DNA of 64,000 bases from Cellulosimicrobium arenosum (GTDB lineage: Bacteria; Actinomycetota; Actinomycetes; Actinomycetales; Cellulomonadaceae), in assembly GCF_014837295.1 (NCBI RefSeq), contig NZ_JACYHB010000008.1, forward strand, positions 110,911 to 174,910, in the 5' to 3' direction. The notes under the pieces are model-generated. The model saw only the letters and a list, made by a program, of their open reading frames with translations, was not told where the DNA came from and did not search any database. Below are positions 1 through 6,873 of the stretch, in pieces. Within the stretch, counting starts at the first letter, position 1, and each line of letters opens with the position of its first letter. Position numbers and translations under genes: made by a program.

Positions 1-19
1 CTCCCCGGTCCGCCAGGAT

Positions 20-3000
20 GTGCGCATGAGAGAGCGCTGGGTCGAGACCGCGCTGGTGCGGCTGCCCGACACCCGCAGGTGCCCGGGCTGCGCCGAGCTC
101 TTGCGCTCGACCCGCTGCGACCTGTGCCTGCTCGACCTGTCCGGCCCGGCGGCGCACCGCATCGCCGCGGCGTCCCGCGCCGCTGCCGACGCGCTCGCCT
201 ACCGCCAGGCCGAGCTCGACGCGTTGCGCGCCTCCCAGCCCGAGGCCGCGGCACTGGACCGTCGTCTTGCCACCGGATCCGCGGACGAGGCGCGTCCTGC
301 GCAGCCGGCGCTCGCTGCGCGGCCGCCCGGTGCGCAGCGGCCGGTGGCCCCACGGGCCGGCGCCCAACGCCCCGGCCCACCACCTGGTGCTCCACGTCCT
401 GGCGCGTCACGACCCGTTCCGCGGTTCCCGCAGCAGCCCCCCGCGCCGTCGCGACCGGTCCCGAGCCCCGCTCGGACGGTCGGCCTGCAGCCGATCCTCG
501 CCGGGGCGGGGGCGGGCCTGCTCGCCGTCGCAGCGGTGGTCTTCGTATTCTTCACGTTCGCGGACGACCTCGCGCTGCGCGCCCTGGTCACCGGGCTCGT
601 CACGCTCATCACGGTGCTCGCCGTCGTCGCCCTGCGGCGCCTGGGACTGCGGGCGTCGGCGGAGGCGGTGGCCGCGCTCGCCGTGGTGCTCGCGCTCGTC
701 GACGCCGAGCTCGCGCTCCAGGCAGGTCTCCTGTCGGCACTCGACCCCGCGCTCGCGCGCGCCGTGCTCCTCGGCGTGCTCGCCGTCGGGCTGGGGGTCG
801 TCGGCGACCTCGGACGCATCCGGCTGTGGGTCACGGGAGCTCTCGTCCTCGCGCCCCTGGTCCCGCTCGTCGCGGCCGCCGCGGCCGGTTCGGGCCGGGT
901 CGCAGCGGCGTCCTCCCTCGCGCTGCTCGCGTCGGCGCTCGTCACGATCGGCGCACGACCCGTGGTCGCCCGGTCCGGTCCGCGGGTCGGCAGCGCGCTC
1001 GTCCCGGAACGGGGCTACCTGCGGGCAGCGCGGCACGTCGTCGTGCCCGCCGCCGCTCTCGCCGCGCTGTTCGTCCCGTCGCTCCCGGGCCTGCCGGGCC
1101 GGTCCGGCGGCGCCGTGCTCGTCCTCGCGGTCGCGCTCACGGCGACCGTGCTCCGGCTCGCGACGCACGAGCGGTTCTGGCTCGCCACGGCGGGTGCTGC
1201 GGCGGCGCTCGCCGGTGGTGTGGCCGTCGTGGGCGCGGGCGGCCTCGCGGCCGCGCCCGTCGTGGCCGGGCTGGTGTGGTTCGTCCTCGTCGCGGCGAGC
1301 GGGCCGTGGGTCAGCGGCCGGGTGCGCACGTCCCGCCCGCTCGCGACCGCCTCGCGGGCCGACGTCCTGCTCGGCGGCGCGCTCGTGGTCGTGTGCCTCG
1401 CCCTGCCGGCCCTCCTCGCGCCGGTGGTGCGCGTGCTCGGCACGCTGGCCGACGTGACAGCGAACGGCCCGGCACGCGTGCTCGACACCGCGCCGCTCGG
1501 GCTCGCGGGCAGCAGCGGTCTCGACGGTGGGTCGAGCGTCTTCGACCCGGCCGCGGTGAGCCTCACCCTCCTCACCCTGCTCGTCGTCGTCCTCGTCGCG
1601 CTCGTCGCAGCCCGGTTGCCGGTGCTGCGCCCGGCGGTCCCCGCGACGACGGGCCCGCGGGCGGACGCGCCCGGACCGCTCGTCCCCGGTGCGCCGGCCC
1701 TGCGGCCCGTGCCGGTGGTCGCTGCCGGTCGCGCCACGGCGCCGTGGTTCGCGCTGCTCCTCGTGCTCGGCGCCGTGCTCGACGAGCGGCTCGCCCCCGT
1801 GACCACGTTCGTGCTCCTCGCCCTGCTCGCGGCGGTCCTCGTCGTGGTCACGGCGCGTCCGGCGTCGACCGCGCCGTCCGCGCTGTCCGCCCCGGCGACG
1901 GACCCCGCCGCACCGACGGCGGGGGTGCTCGTGCGCGCGGTCCGGCGCCGAGCCGGTCGGGTGCTGCGCCCGGCGTCCGCCGCTGCCGAGGGCGCACGCC
2001 GTGCACTGCGCCGCGCCGGAGCGACCGCGCAGGTCGACGTCGAGCGCGCCCGGTGGCGCGCCGCCGGCGTGAGCGCCCTGTTCGTCGCGACGGCGCTCAC
2101 CGTCCTCGTCTCGTGGGACGCGCGGTCGACGGCGACCGTCGGCGGGCTCGTCGTCGCCGCCCTGCTGCTCGGCGCGCGCGCGAGCGTGCCCCGCGCCGTG
2201 CGGCCCGCGCTCGTGGCGATCGCGGACGGCTACGCGCTCCTCGTCCTCGGCACGACGCTGGGCTGGGCCGGGCTGGGCGGGGTCGCGACGCTGTGCACGG
2301 TCTCCGCCGTCGCGTCGCTCGTCGCGCTCGGCGCGACCGTGCTGGAACGGCTCGACCGGGACTCCTGGCGCGCGGTGCTCGCGGTCACCGCCGTGCCGTT
2401 CACGCTCGGCATCGGGAGCGTCGTCGTCGAACGCAGCTGGTGGTCGGTCGGCGCGTGCGCCGCGATGCTCGCGCTCGAGGTGACGCTCGTCGTGACGCGA
2501 CGCACCGGCGCCGACGTCGCGCTGCGAGCGCTCGCGGCCGGGCTGGTCCTGCCGACCGCGTCCGTCGGGGTCGTCAGCGCCGGCGCGCTCCTGCTGACGG
2601 GCAGCGGGTCGCCGGTCGTCCTGCCGGTCGTGGCGCTCCTCGTCGCCGTGGCCGCCGCCGCCGCCCGACCGGTGGCCGACGCCGTCGCCGCCCGCGTCCC
2701 CGCGCCTCCCGACGGCTCGCCCGCGCCTCCCGGAGCCGTCTCGGCCGGGACGGGCGCCACCTGGGTACGGACGGCGCTCGAGGCGAGCGCGGCGCTGACC
2801 GGAGCGATCGCCGTGGGGCTCGCGTACGGACGGGCCGCCGCCGGGCCCGAGGTCGCGGTCGCCGTCCTCGTGCTGCTCGCCGTCGGTGCGGGTCTGCTCG
2901 CGCGCCAGCACGACCGCGCCGGGGTGTGGTGGCTGAGCGCCGCCCTCGGCACCGCGGCGACCTGGACGGCGCTCGCCGCCGCCGGGATCGGGCTCGTCGA

Positions 3001-4204
3001 GGCGTACACGCTCCCGCCCGCGCTCGTGGCGATCGTCGTGGGCGCGCTGCTCGCACGCCGTACCACGCGCGGATGGGACCTCGCGGGAGCCGGTCTCCTC
3101 CTGCTCGTCGCGCCGTCGTTGCTCGTCCTCGTGGCCGCCCCCGGTGCGGGTGACGTGCGGGCGCCCGCCCTCGTCGCTCTCGGCGGCGTCGCGGTGCTCT
3201 CCGGTGCCGCCCTCGTCCGCCGGCGACCGCGTGGCGGCACGAGCGCACGGGCCGGCGCGCGACGTCTCGTGGGGGCGGGCGTCCTGGCGGCCACGGCAGG
3301 GACGGTCGAGGCCGTCCACGTCGGGCACGTACCGGGAGGGGGTGCGGTCTTCGTCCTCGGTCTCGGCTGGGCCCTCGCGGGCGCCGGCGTGGCGCTCGGA
3401 GCCGGCCTCGTGGGGGCGGGCGCGGCACGGATGGTGCGCCGCGACGTCGTGCGTCGGTGGTCGCTCGCGCCCGCCCTGGCACTCGGCGTGGTCGGCGTGG
3501 TCGCGAACGTCCGCCCGGTGTGGGGCGTGATCGGGACGGTGTGGGCCCTCGAGGTGCTGCTGCTCGCGCTCGTCGTGGTCGGGGTGCGCCGCGCCCTGCG
3601 CGGCCGGGACGACGTGCCGCCGGCCTGGTTCACCTGGCTCCTGGCACTCGTCGCGGCGATCGGTGCGTGGTCCCCGCGCGAGCTGCGCGTCGAGGTGTTC
3701 TCGCTCCCGCTCGGCGCCGGTCTCCTCGTGGCCGGCTACCTCGCGCTGGTCGCCGGTCCGCGGCGCGCCGACACCGGCGCGCGGCCCGGCCCGGTCCACG
3801 GCGCGGGTGACGTCGTCCGGACCAGGCCCGCGTGGCCGGTCGCGCAGGTCGGTTCCTGGCGCACGCTCGCGCCCGGCATCCTCGCGGTCGTCGGTCCGTC
3901 GGTGCTGGCCACGTACACCGACGCGCGCACGTGGCGCGCCGTGCTCGTCGTCGTGCTCGCGCTCGTGGCCGTGCTCGTCGGCACGCGCAGGCACCTCGCC
4001 GCGCCATTCGTCCTCGGCGTCGCCGTGCTGCCGGTCGAGATCCTCGTGGTGTTCGTGTCCCAGCTCGGGACCGCGATCTCGGCCGGTCCGTGGATGCTCA
4101 CGCTGGCCGCTGCCGGGGGCCTGCTGCTCATCATCGCGACCTACTACGAGCGGCGGATCGCTGCGTACGACGGCGCGGCGGCGTACGTCCGCGATCTCCG
4201 TTGA
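20..4204 (+). CDS. giant multipass membrane protein with N-terminal zinc ribbon (SCO7613-like)
   Basis: The protein is 1394 residues if translation starts at GTG 20; an in-frame ATG at 26 is equally possible. Near the N-terminus four cysteines (C21, C24, C33, C36) form a CPGC...CDLC zinc-ribbon pattern. A Pro/Ala/Arg-rich linker (residues ~90-150) follows, and then more than 1000 residues of Leu/Val/Ala-rich membrane helices. This architecture resembles the actinobacterial family annotated as SCO7613 C-terminal domain membrane proteins, whose function is unknown. No catalytic motif is visible. Several loops (for example DNA 1660-1740 and 2690-2760) are Pro/Ala-rich. The long antisense open frames over this gene are products of the G/C-rich third positions. 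Confidence 0.82.
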   Translation: MRMRERWVETALVRLPDTRRCPGCAELLRSTRCDLCLLDLSGPAAHRIAAASRAAADALAYRQAELDALRASQPEAAALDRRLATGSADEARPAQPALAARPPGAQRPVAPRAGAQRPGPPPGAPRPGASRPVPRFPQQPPAPSRPVPSPARTVGLQPILAGAGAGLLAVAAVVFVFFTFADDLALRALVTGLVTLITVLAVVALRRLGLRASAEAVAALAVVLALVDAELALQAGLLSALDPALARAVLLGVLAVGLGVVGDLGRIRLWVTGALVLAPLVPLVAAAAAGSGRVAAASSLALLASALVTIGARPVVARSGPRVGSALVPERGYLRAARHVVVPAAALAALFVPSLPGLPGRSGGAVLVLAVALTATVLRLATHERFWLATAGAAAALAGGVAVVGAGGLAAAPVVAGLVWFVLVAASGPWVSGRVRTSRPLATASRADVLLGGALVVVCLALPALLAPVVRVLGTLADVTANGPARVLDTAPLGLAGSSGLDGGSSVFDPAAVSLTLLTLLVVVLVALVAARLPVLRPAVPATTGPRADAPGPLVPGAPALRPVPVVAAGRATAPWFALLLVLGAVLDERLAPVTTFVLLALLAAVLVVVTARPASTAPSALSAPATDPAAPTAGVLVRAVRRRAGRVLRPASAAAEGARRALRRAGATAQVDVERARWRAAGVSALFVATALTVLVSWDARSTATVGGLVVAALLLGARASVPRAVRPALVAIADGYALLVLGTTLGWAGLGGVATLCTVSAVASLVALGATVLERLDRDSWRAVLAVTAVPFTLGIGSVVVERSWWSVGACAAMLALEVTLVVTRRTGADVALRALAAGLVLPTASVGVVSAGALLLTGSGSPVVLPVVALLVAVAAAAARPVADAVAARVPAPPDGSPAPPGAVSAGTGATWVRTALEASAALTGAIAVGLAYGRAAAGPEVAVAVLVLLAVGAGLLARQHDRAGVWWLSAALGTAATWTALAAAGIGLVEAYTLPPALVAIVVGALLARRTTRGWDLAGAGLLLLVAPSLLVLVAAPGAGDVRAPALVALGGVAVLSGAALVRRRPRGGTSARAGARRLVGAGVLAATAGTVEAVHVGHVPGGGAVFVLGLGWALAGAGVALGAGLVGAGAARMVRRDVVRRWSLAPALALGVVGVVANVRPVWGVIGTVWALEVLLLALVVVGVRRALRGRDDVPPAWFTWLLALVAAIGAWSPRELRVEVFSLPLGAGLLVAGYLALVAGPRRADTGARPGPVHGAGDVVRTRPAWPVAQVGSWRTLAPGILAVVGPSVLATYTDARTWRAVLVVVLALVAVLVGTRRHLAAPFVLGVAVLPVEILVVFVSQLGTAISAGPWMLTLAAAGGLLLIIATYYERRIAAYDGAAAYVRDLR

Positions 4205-4259
4205 CCGGTCCGAGCAGACCCGCCACGGCCGTGCGGGTGTGACCGGTCCACCCCGGGGA

Positions 4260-4265
4260 TACCGT
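4260..4265 (+). promoter_or_regulatory. -10 box of a leaderless promoter (acyl-CoA dehydrogenase remnant)
   Basis: TACCGT lies 6 nt before the ATG at 4272, the geometry expected for a leaderless transcript. It fixes the original start of the gene that was later truncated. No convincing -35 is visible. Confidence 0.45.
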
Positions 4266-4271
4266 CACAGC

Positions 4272-4700
4272 ATGATCGAGCCCGACAGCCTGCTCGACGA
4301 CGAGCAGACCAGGTTGAGCCGGGTCGTGCGCGAGCTCGCGGACGAGGTCGTCGCGCCGGCCGCCTACCGGTACGACACGGAGCGCCGCCTCCTGCTGGAG
4401 ATCGTCGCGCAGCTGGGCGAGCTCGGTCTGTTCGGTCTCCCGTTCCCGCGCGACGTCGGCGGGCAGGGCAAGGACTACGTGTCGCTGTGCGTCGCGGTCG
4501 AGGCGCTCGCACGCGTCGACCAGTCGATCGCGGTGACGCCCGAGGCGGGCGTCGGTCTCGGCATCGTGCCGATCTACCGCCACGGCACGCGCGAGCAGCG
4601 CGAGCGCTGGCTGCCCGACCTGCTCGCCGGTCGCGCGCTCGGCGCGTTCGGCCTCACCGAGGCGGGCGCCGGCTCGGACGCGGCTGCGACCCGCACCACC
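4272..4700 (+). pseudogene. acyl-CoA dehydrogenase, N-terminal fragment (truncated)
   Basis: From ATG 4272 the frame gives about 143 residues typical of the acyl-CoA dehydrogenase N-terminal and start of the middle domain: a DDEQ...RLSRVVRELADE helix, the GLPFPRDVGGQGKDY loop and FGLTEAGAGSDAAATRTT, the FAD/substrate motif. Family resemblance stops abruptly near base 4700. The frame runs on to a stop at 4835, but the tail (CCEGSSRREAQ...) does not look like the family. Roughly 240 residues, including the flavin-binding and catalytic-base C-terminal half, are missing, so the product cannot be an active dehydrogenase. The break coincides with the left edge of the lower-GC segment carrying the ParA and SIR2 genes. 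The missing half is not found on the other side. Confidence 0.85.
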
Positions 4701-4929
4701 TGTTGCGAGGGATCCTCAAGACGAGAGGCACAGGTGCGGCGCGCCCAGGAGCGCGAAGCGTCACGAGTTTCGGACCCCAGCAGTCATGAATGGGAGCGTC
4801 GCTTCTTGGAGACGTCGAACCAACCGTGGAAATGACGCGCTCAGTGGAACTGACGGGTTCTGCTTAACGCTCCCCAATCGTTGCGCTGGATATGCGCGCT
4901 ACCCCCCGGTAGGATCCGACCCGAAGAAT
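4701..4929. other. non-coding junction between acd fragment and SIR2 gene
   Basis: This is a transition zone of mixed composition that begins GC-rich and becomes more AT-rich after about 4750. Short frames exist on both strands, but none has protein-like composition or an assignable motif. It may include debris of an older recombination. No clear terminator was seen after the SIR2 stop at 4930. Confidence 0.4.
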
Positions 4930-5808
4930 TTACCAGTTCTCAGCCAGGGCAAGGAGTCGCCGCTTCGCAGAGACGCGATCGACTAGATCGCTCACTAGAT
5001 CGGGCAACAGGACGTGCCCATCTCTTGAATCATATCGAATTAGCTTTAAGTTCATGTTGCGTCGCACCGATGCCTCGACATGCTTATGGACCTCGTCTCT
5101 CGGGCAAACCATGTAGTGCGGAGGGGAGTTCGGGTGGACGTAGTTCTGAGATTCCAGGAATAGCCTCAGATCGGGGTCTGAGAGACTGGTTCCGACGAAA
5201 AGAAACGTGTGAGTAAGAAACAGGGCTCCAACTAATTCAAAGAACCCTTGATGGCTCGCCCTTTGCGCGGCGTAGTCGGATCGAGTGAAGATCATCTTGG
5301 AATGCTGATCTATCGTGCCGTGGACCTTGAGGATTGCACGATACTTGCGGCGCATGACATAGGGAATGTCCTGGTCATCGTACGACTTAACTACAGTCTC
5401 ACCGTTCGTCTCGTTGCCCGCATACGTGTCGTAGATCTTGTCGAAGTTCGGCGTTAGCACGAGGGACAGATCCAAAGCGTGAAGATTGCGGTGTAAGTCA
5501 CTGGGTCGGTATCTTGGTGCCAAGAAGGATTCCTTGAGTAGCTCGGGCCAACTCTCGTCCAGATTGTCCTTCAGTAGTTCGCATGCCGTCAGAAAGTCTC
5601 GGCCGTCAATGAGTGACTTGATTGTCGCACTTGGGACCCGACCTTTGAGGCGCCTTCGACCCTTCTCAAGAAAGTCTCCCCATGTCGGTGGATGCTGACC
5701 AGTATCCGTAGTCGCTGCAGCAGAGACTCCGGCGCCGAGGTAAAGCACTGCACGCCTTCTCGCGATGTCCTCGACAAGCTCGTCGGGCCAGTGGTCAGGC
5801 ATGTGCAT
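4930..5808 (-). CDS. SIR2-like domain protein, probable NAD+-consuming effector
   Basis: The product is about 292 residues from ATG 5808; a second ATG at 5802 is possible. The frame is open up to 6087, but that extension lies antisense-out-of-phase inside the ParA gene and is not protein-like. Motifs of the bacterial SIR2-like (SIR2_2 type) fold appear in order: LYLGAGVSA, the Rossmann GAG loop (residues ~22-30); VLTPNFD, with the SIR2-type Asn at ~121; ILKVHGTID, with the catalytic-type His at ~163; and FVGTSLSDPDL (~204-214). In known antiphage systems (Thoeris ThsA, DSR, SPARSA) such domains hydrolyse NAD+ and cause abortive infection. That role here is an inference. The start overlaps the ParA stop by 14 nt, implying translational coupling. 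No second effector or DNA-binding domain is visible. Confidence 0.8.
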   Translation of the reverse strand: MHMPDHWPDELVEDIARRRAVLYLGAGVSAAATTDTGQHPPTWGDFLEKGRRRLKGRVPSATIKSLIDGRDFLTACELLKDNLDESWPELLKESFLAPRYRPSDLHRNLHALDLSLVLTPNFDKIYDTYAGNETNGETVVKSYDDQDIPYVMRRKYRAILKVHGTIDQHSKMIFTRSDYAAQRASHQGFFELVGALFLTHTFLFVGTSLSDPDLRLFLESQNYVHPNSPPHYMVCPRDEVHKHVEASVRRNMNLKLIRYDSRDGHVLLPDLVSDLVDRVSAKRRLLALAENW

Positions 5809-6784
5809 CACCAACGTTGTCCATAAGGCGGTGAGTAATACCGCGAATCGTCGCGCGAAATTCCCGGACTTTGGTAAAATGTGCGCCAACCACTCCATCC
5901 CTTCCCTCAAGGGCGAAGATGGGTTTGCGGCTTGTCTGGCCGAGCGGTACAAGTGAGTGAAGTGTTGGAATCGATCCAAGATCCAAGGGTTCGACGAGAG
6001 CTCCTTCCGGCAGAAGGTTCTGGCCGACTGTCGCGGGAACCCTTCGCATGATTCGCTCGTACGCCTTAACAGGGCGAGCGTTTCCACCAGAATCTCTCTT
6101 GAAGGTATACTGTTGCGTTACATAGCCAGCAAACGCTAGGTCCCACGTCGGATCAGCTACCTCAAGCTCTTCCGCTGGGTGGGAGATGTCTTCAAGCCCC
6201 TTTTCGTACTTGCTTCGCCAGCCCTTGAGCGACTTTGCGATGTTCTCGATGGCCTTCAGGCTGAAGATATCGAGCGACATTGGCGTTATAAAGTAGTCGC
6301 AGCTAAGAAGAACTGCTCGATTAATCGACCCGAGGGACGGGCCCATGTCGAAGAAGACATAGTCGTATTCGCCGCACCGCTCAAGCAGGTGTGAGAATAG
6401 GAGGGTAGTACGCAAACCACGGATGTCTCCAGCGGCACCCTGGACCCAGTCTGTAGCGAGTAGATCCTCGGTCAGCCCGAGATCTGGATCTCCAACAAGT
6501 ACGTCCACACCAAAATTCGCGTTGCGGTACGTTTTAAGTTCGCTAGCAAATCCGCGCCCCCTCGACAGTGGGCGGACGATGCTGTGTATTGTGAAGGAAC
6601 TCTTTTGATACAGATCCTCCAGAACGTCGTCCGAGAAGATGCTTTGCGTTGCATTGCACTGAGGGTCGGCGTCGACGATCAACACCTTCTTCCCCTCTTC
6701 ACGAGCTAAGTATGCGGCCAGATTGCAAAGGAGGGTGGTCTTGCCAACTCCGCCCTTGTTGTTGAATACGGCGATTGAGCGCAA
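5795..6784 (-). CDS. ParA/MinD-like deviant Walker ATPase, partner of SIR2 protein
   Basis: The product is 329 residues and starts with TTG at 6784, supported by a strong GGGAGG 7 nt upstream. The deviant Walker A NNKGGVGKTT (residues ~8-17; signature Lys10, P-loop Lys15) is followed by VLIVDADPQCNATQ (the A' Asp region) and a Walker B-like YDYVFFDMGPSLG. The fold is the ParA/Soj/MinD class. There is no ParB partner, centromere-like repeat array or replication gene nearby, so a partition role is unlikely. The neighbour is a SIR2-like NADase candidate whose start overlaps this stop, which suggests that the ATPase senses or controls the effector. That is an inference. Codon use and GC are unlike the flanking genes. 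Confidence 0.82.
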   Translation of the reverse strand: MRSIAVFNNKGGVGKTTLLCNLAAYLAREEGKKVLIVDADPQCNATQSIFSDDVLEDLYQKSSFTIHSIVRPLSRGRGFASELKTYRNANFGVDVLVGDPDLGLTEDLLATDWVQGAAGDIRGLRTTLLFSHLLERCGEYDYVFFDMGPSLGSINRAVLLSCDYFITPMSLDIFSLKAIENIAKSLKGWRSKYEKGLEDISHPAEELEVADPTWDLAFAGYVTQQYTFKRDSGGNARPVKAYERIMRRVPATVGQNLLPEGALVEPLDLGSIPTLHSLVPLGQTSRKPIFALEGRDGVVGAHFTKVREFRATIRGITHRLMDNVGDAHA

Positions 6785-6790
6785 AGGGGT

Positions 6791-6823
6791 GCCTCCCGAG
6801 GACGTAGGTCTTTCCGGAGGTTA
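6791..6823 (-). promoter_or_regulatory. putative promoter and ribosome binding site of the ParA-SIR2 unit
   Basis: On the minus strand, TGCTAACCT (TAACCT = 6818-6823) resembles an extended -10 box and is followed about 27 nt later by GGGAGG and the TTG start at 6784. No clear -35 is seen. Unlike many native genes in this window, this unit uses a leadered transcript with a Shine-Dalgarno site. Confidence 0.35.
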
Positions 6824-6873
6824 GCAGAATCCGTAGTCATCGGCAGGGTGAAATGCGGTGTATCGAGTGGGAC

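Larger units (their letters stand above)
4700..6873. mobile_element. low-GC acquired segment carrying the ParA-SIR2 gene pair
   Basis: Base composition drops by eye from about 70-75% G+C to around half from roughly 4750 to 6850 and recovers at the stop codon of the next gene (6874). The segment starts inside a truncated acyl-CoA dehydrogenase and ends in the short space beyond the flippase-like gene, so it replaced native sequence instead of simply interrupting it. It holds two tightly coupled genes on the minus strand and no integrase, transposase, tRNA or obvious flanking direct repeat. Acquisition by recombination between flanks is an inference. The exact right edge, between 6785 and 6873, cannot be set by eye. 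Confidence 0.7.

Noticed and set aside
407..3994. 1195-residue open frame antisense to the giant membrane protein
   Set aside because: Composition is Arg/Asp/Gly/His-rich with no hydrophobic core; it is the usual antisense shadow of a high-GC gene.
5808..6087. N-terminal extension of the SIR2 frame up to 6087
   Set aside because: The 93 extra residues overlap the ParA gene in another phase and have no SIR2-like features; ATG 5808 gives the normal coupled start.
5248..6608. Small plus-strand open frames inside the low-GC segment
   Set aside because: They lie wholly opposite the ParA and SIR2 genes, have no RBS and no protein-like pattern.
4700..6873. Integrative element with tRNA attachment site
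   Set aside because: No tRNA, integrase or clear direct repeats were found at the two edges.
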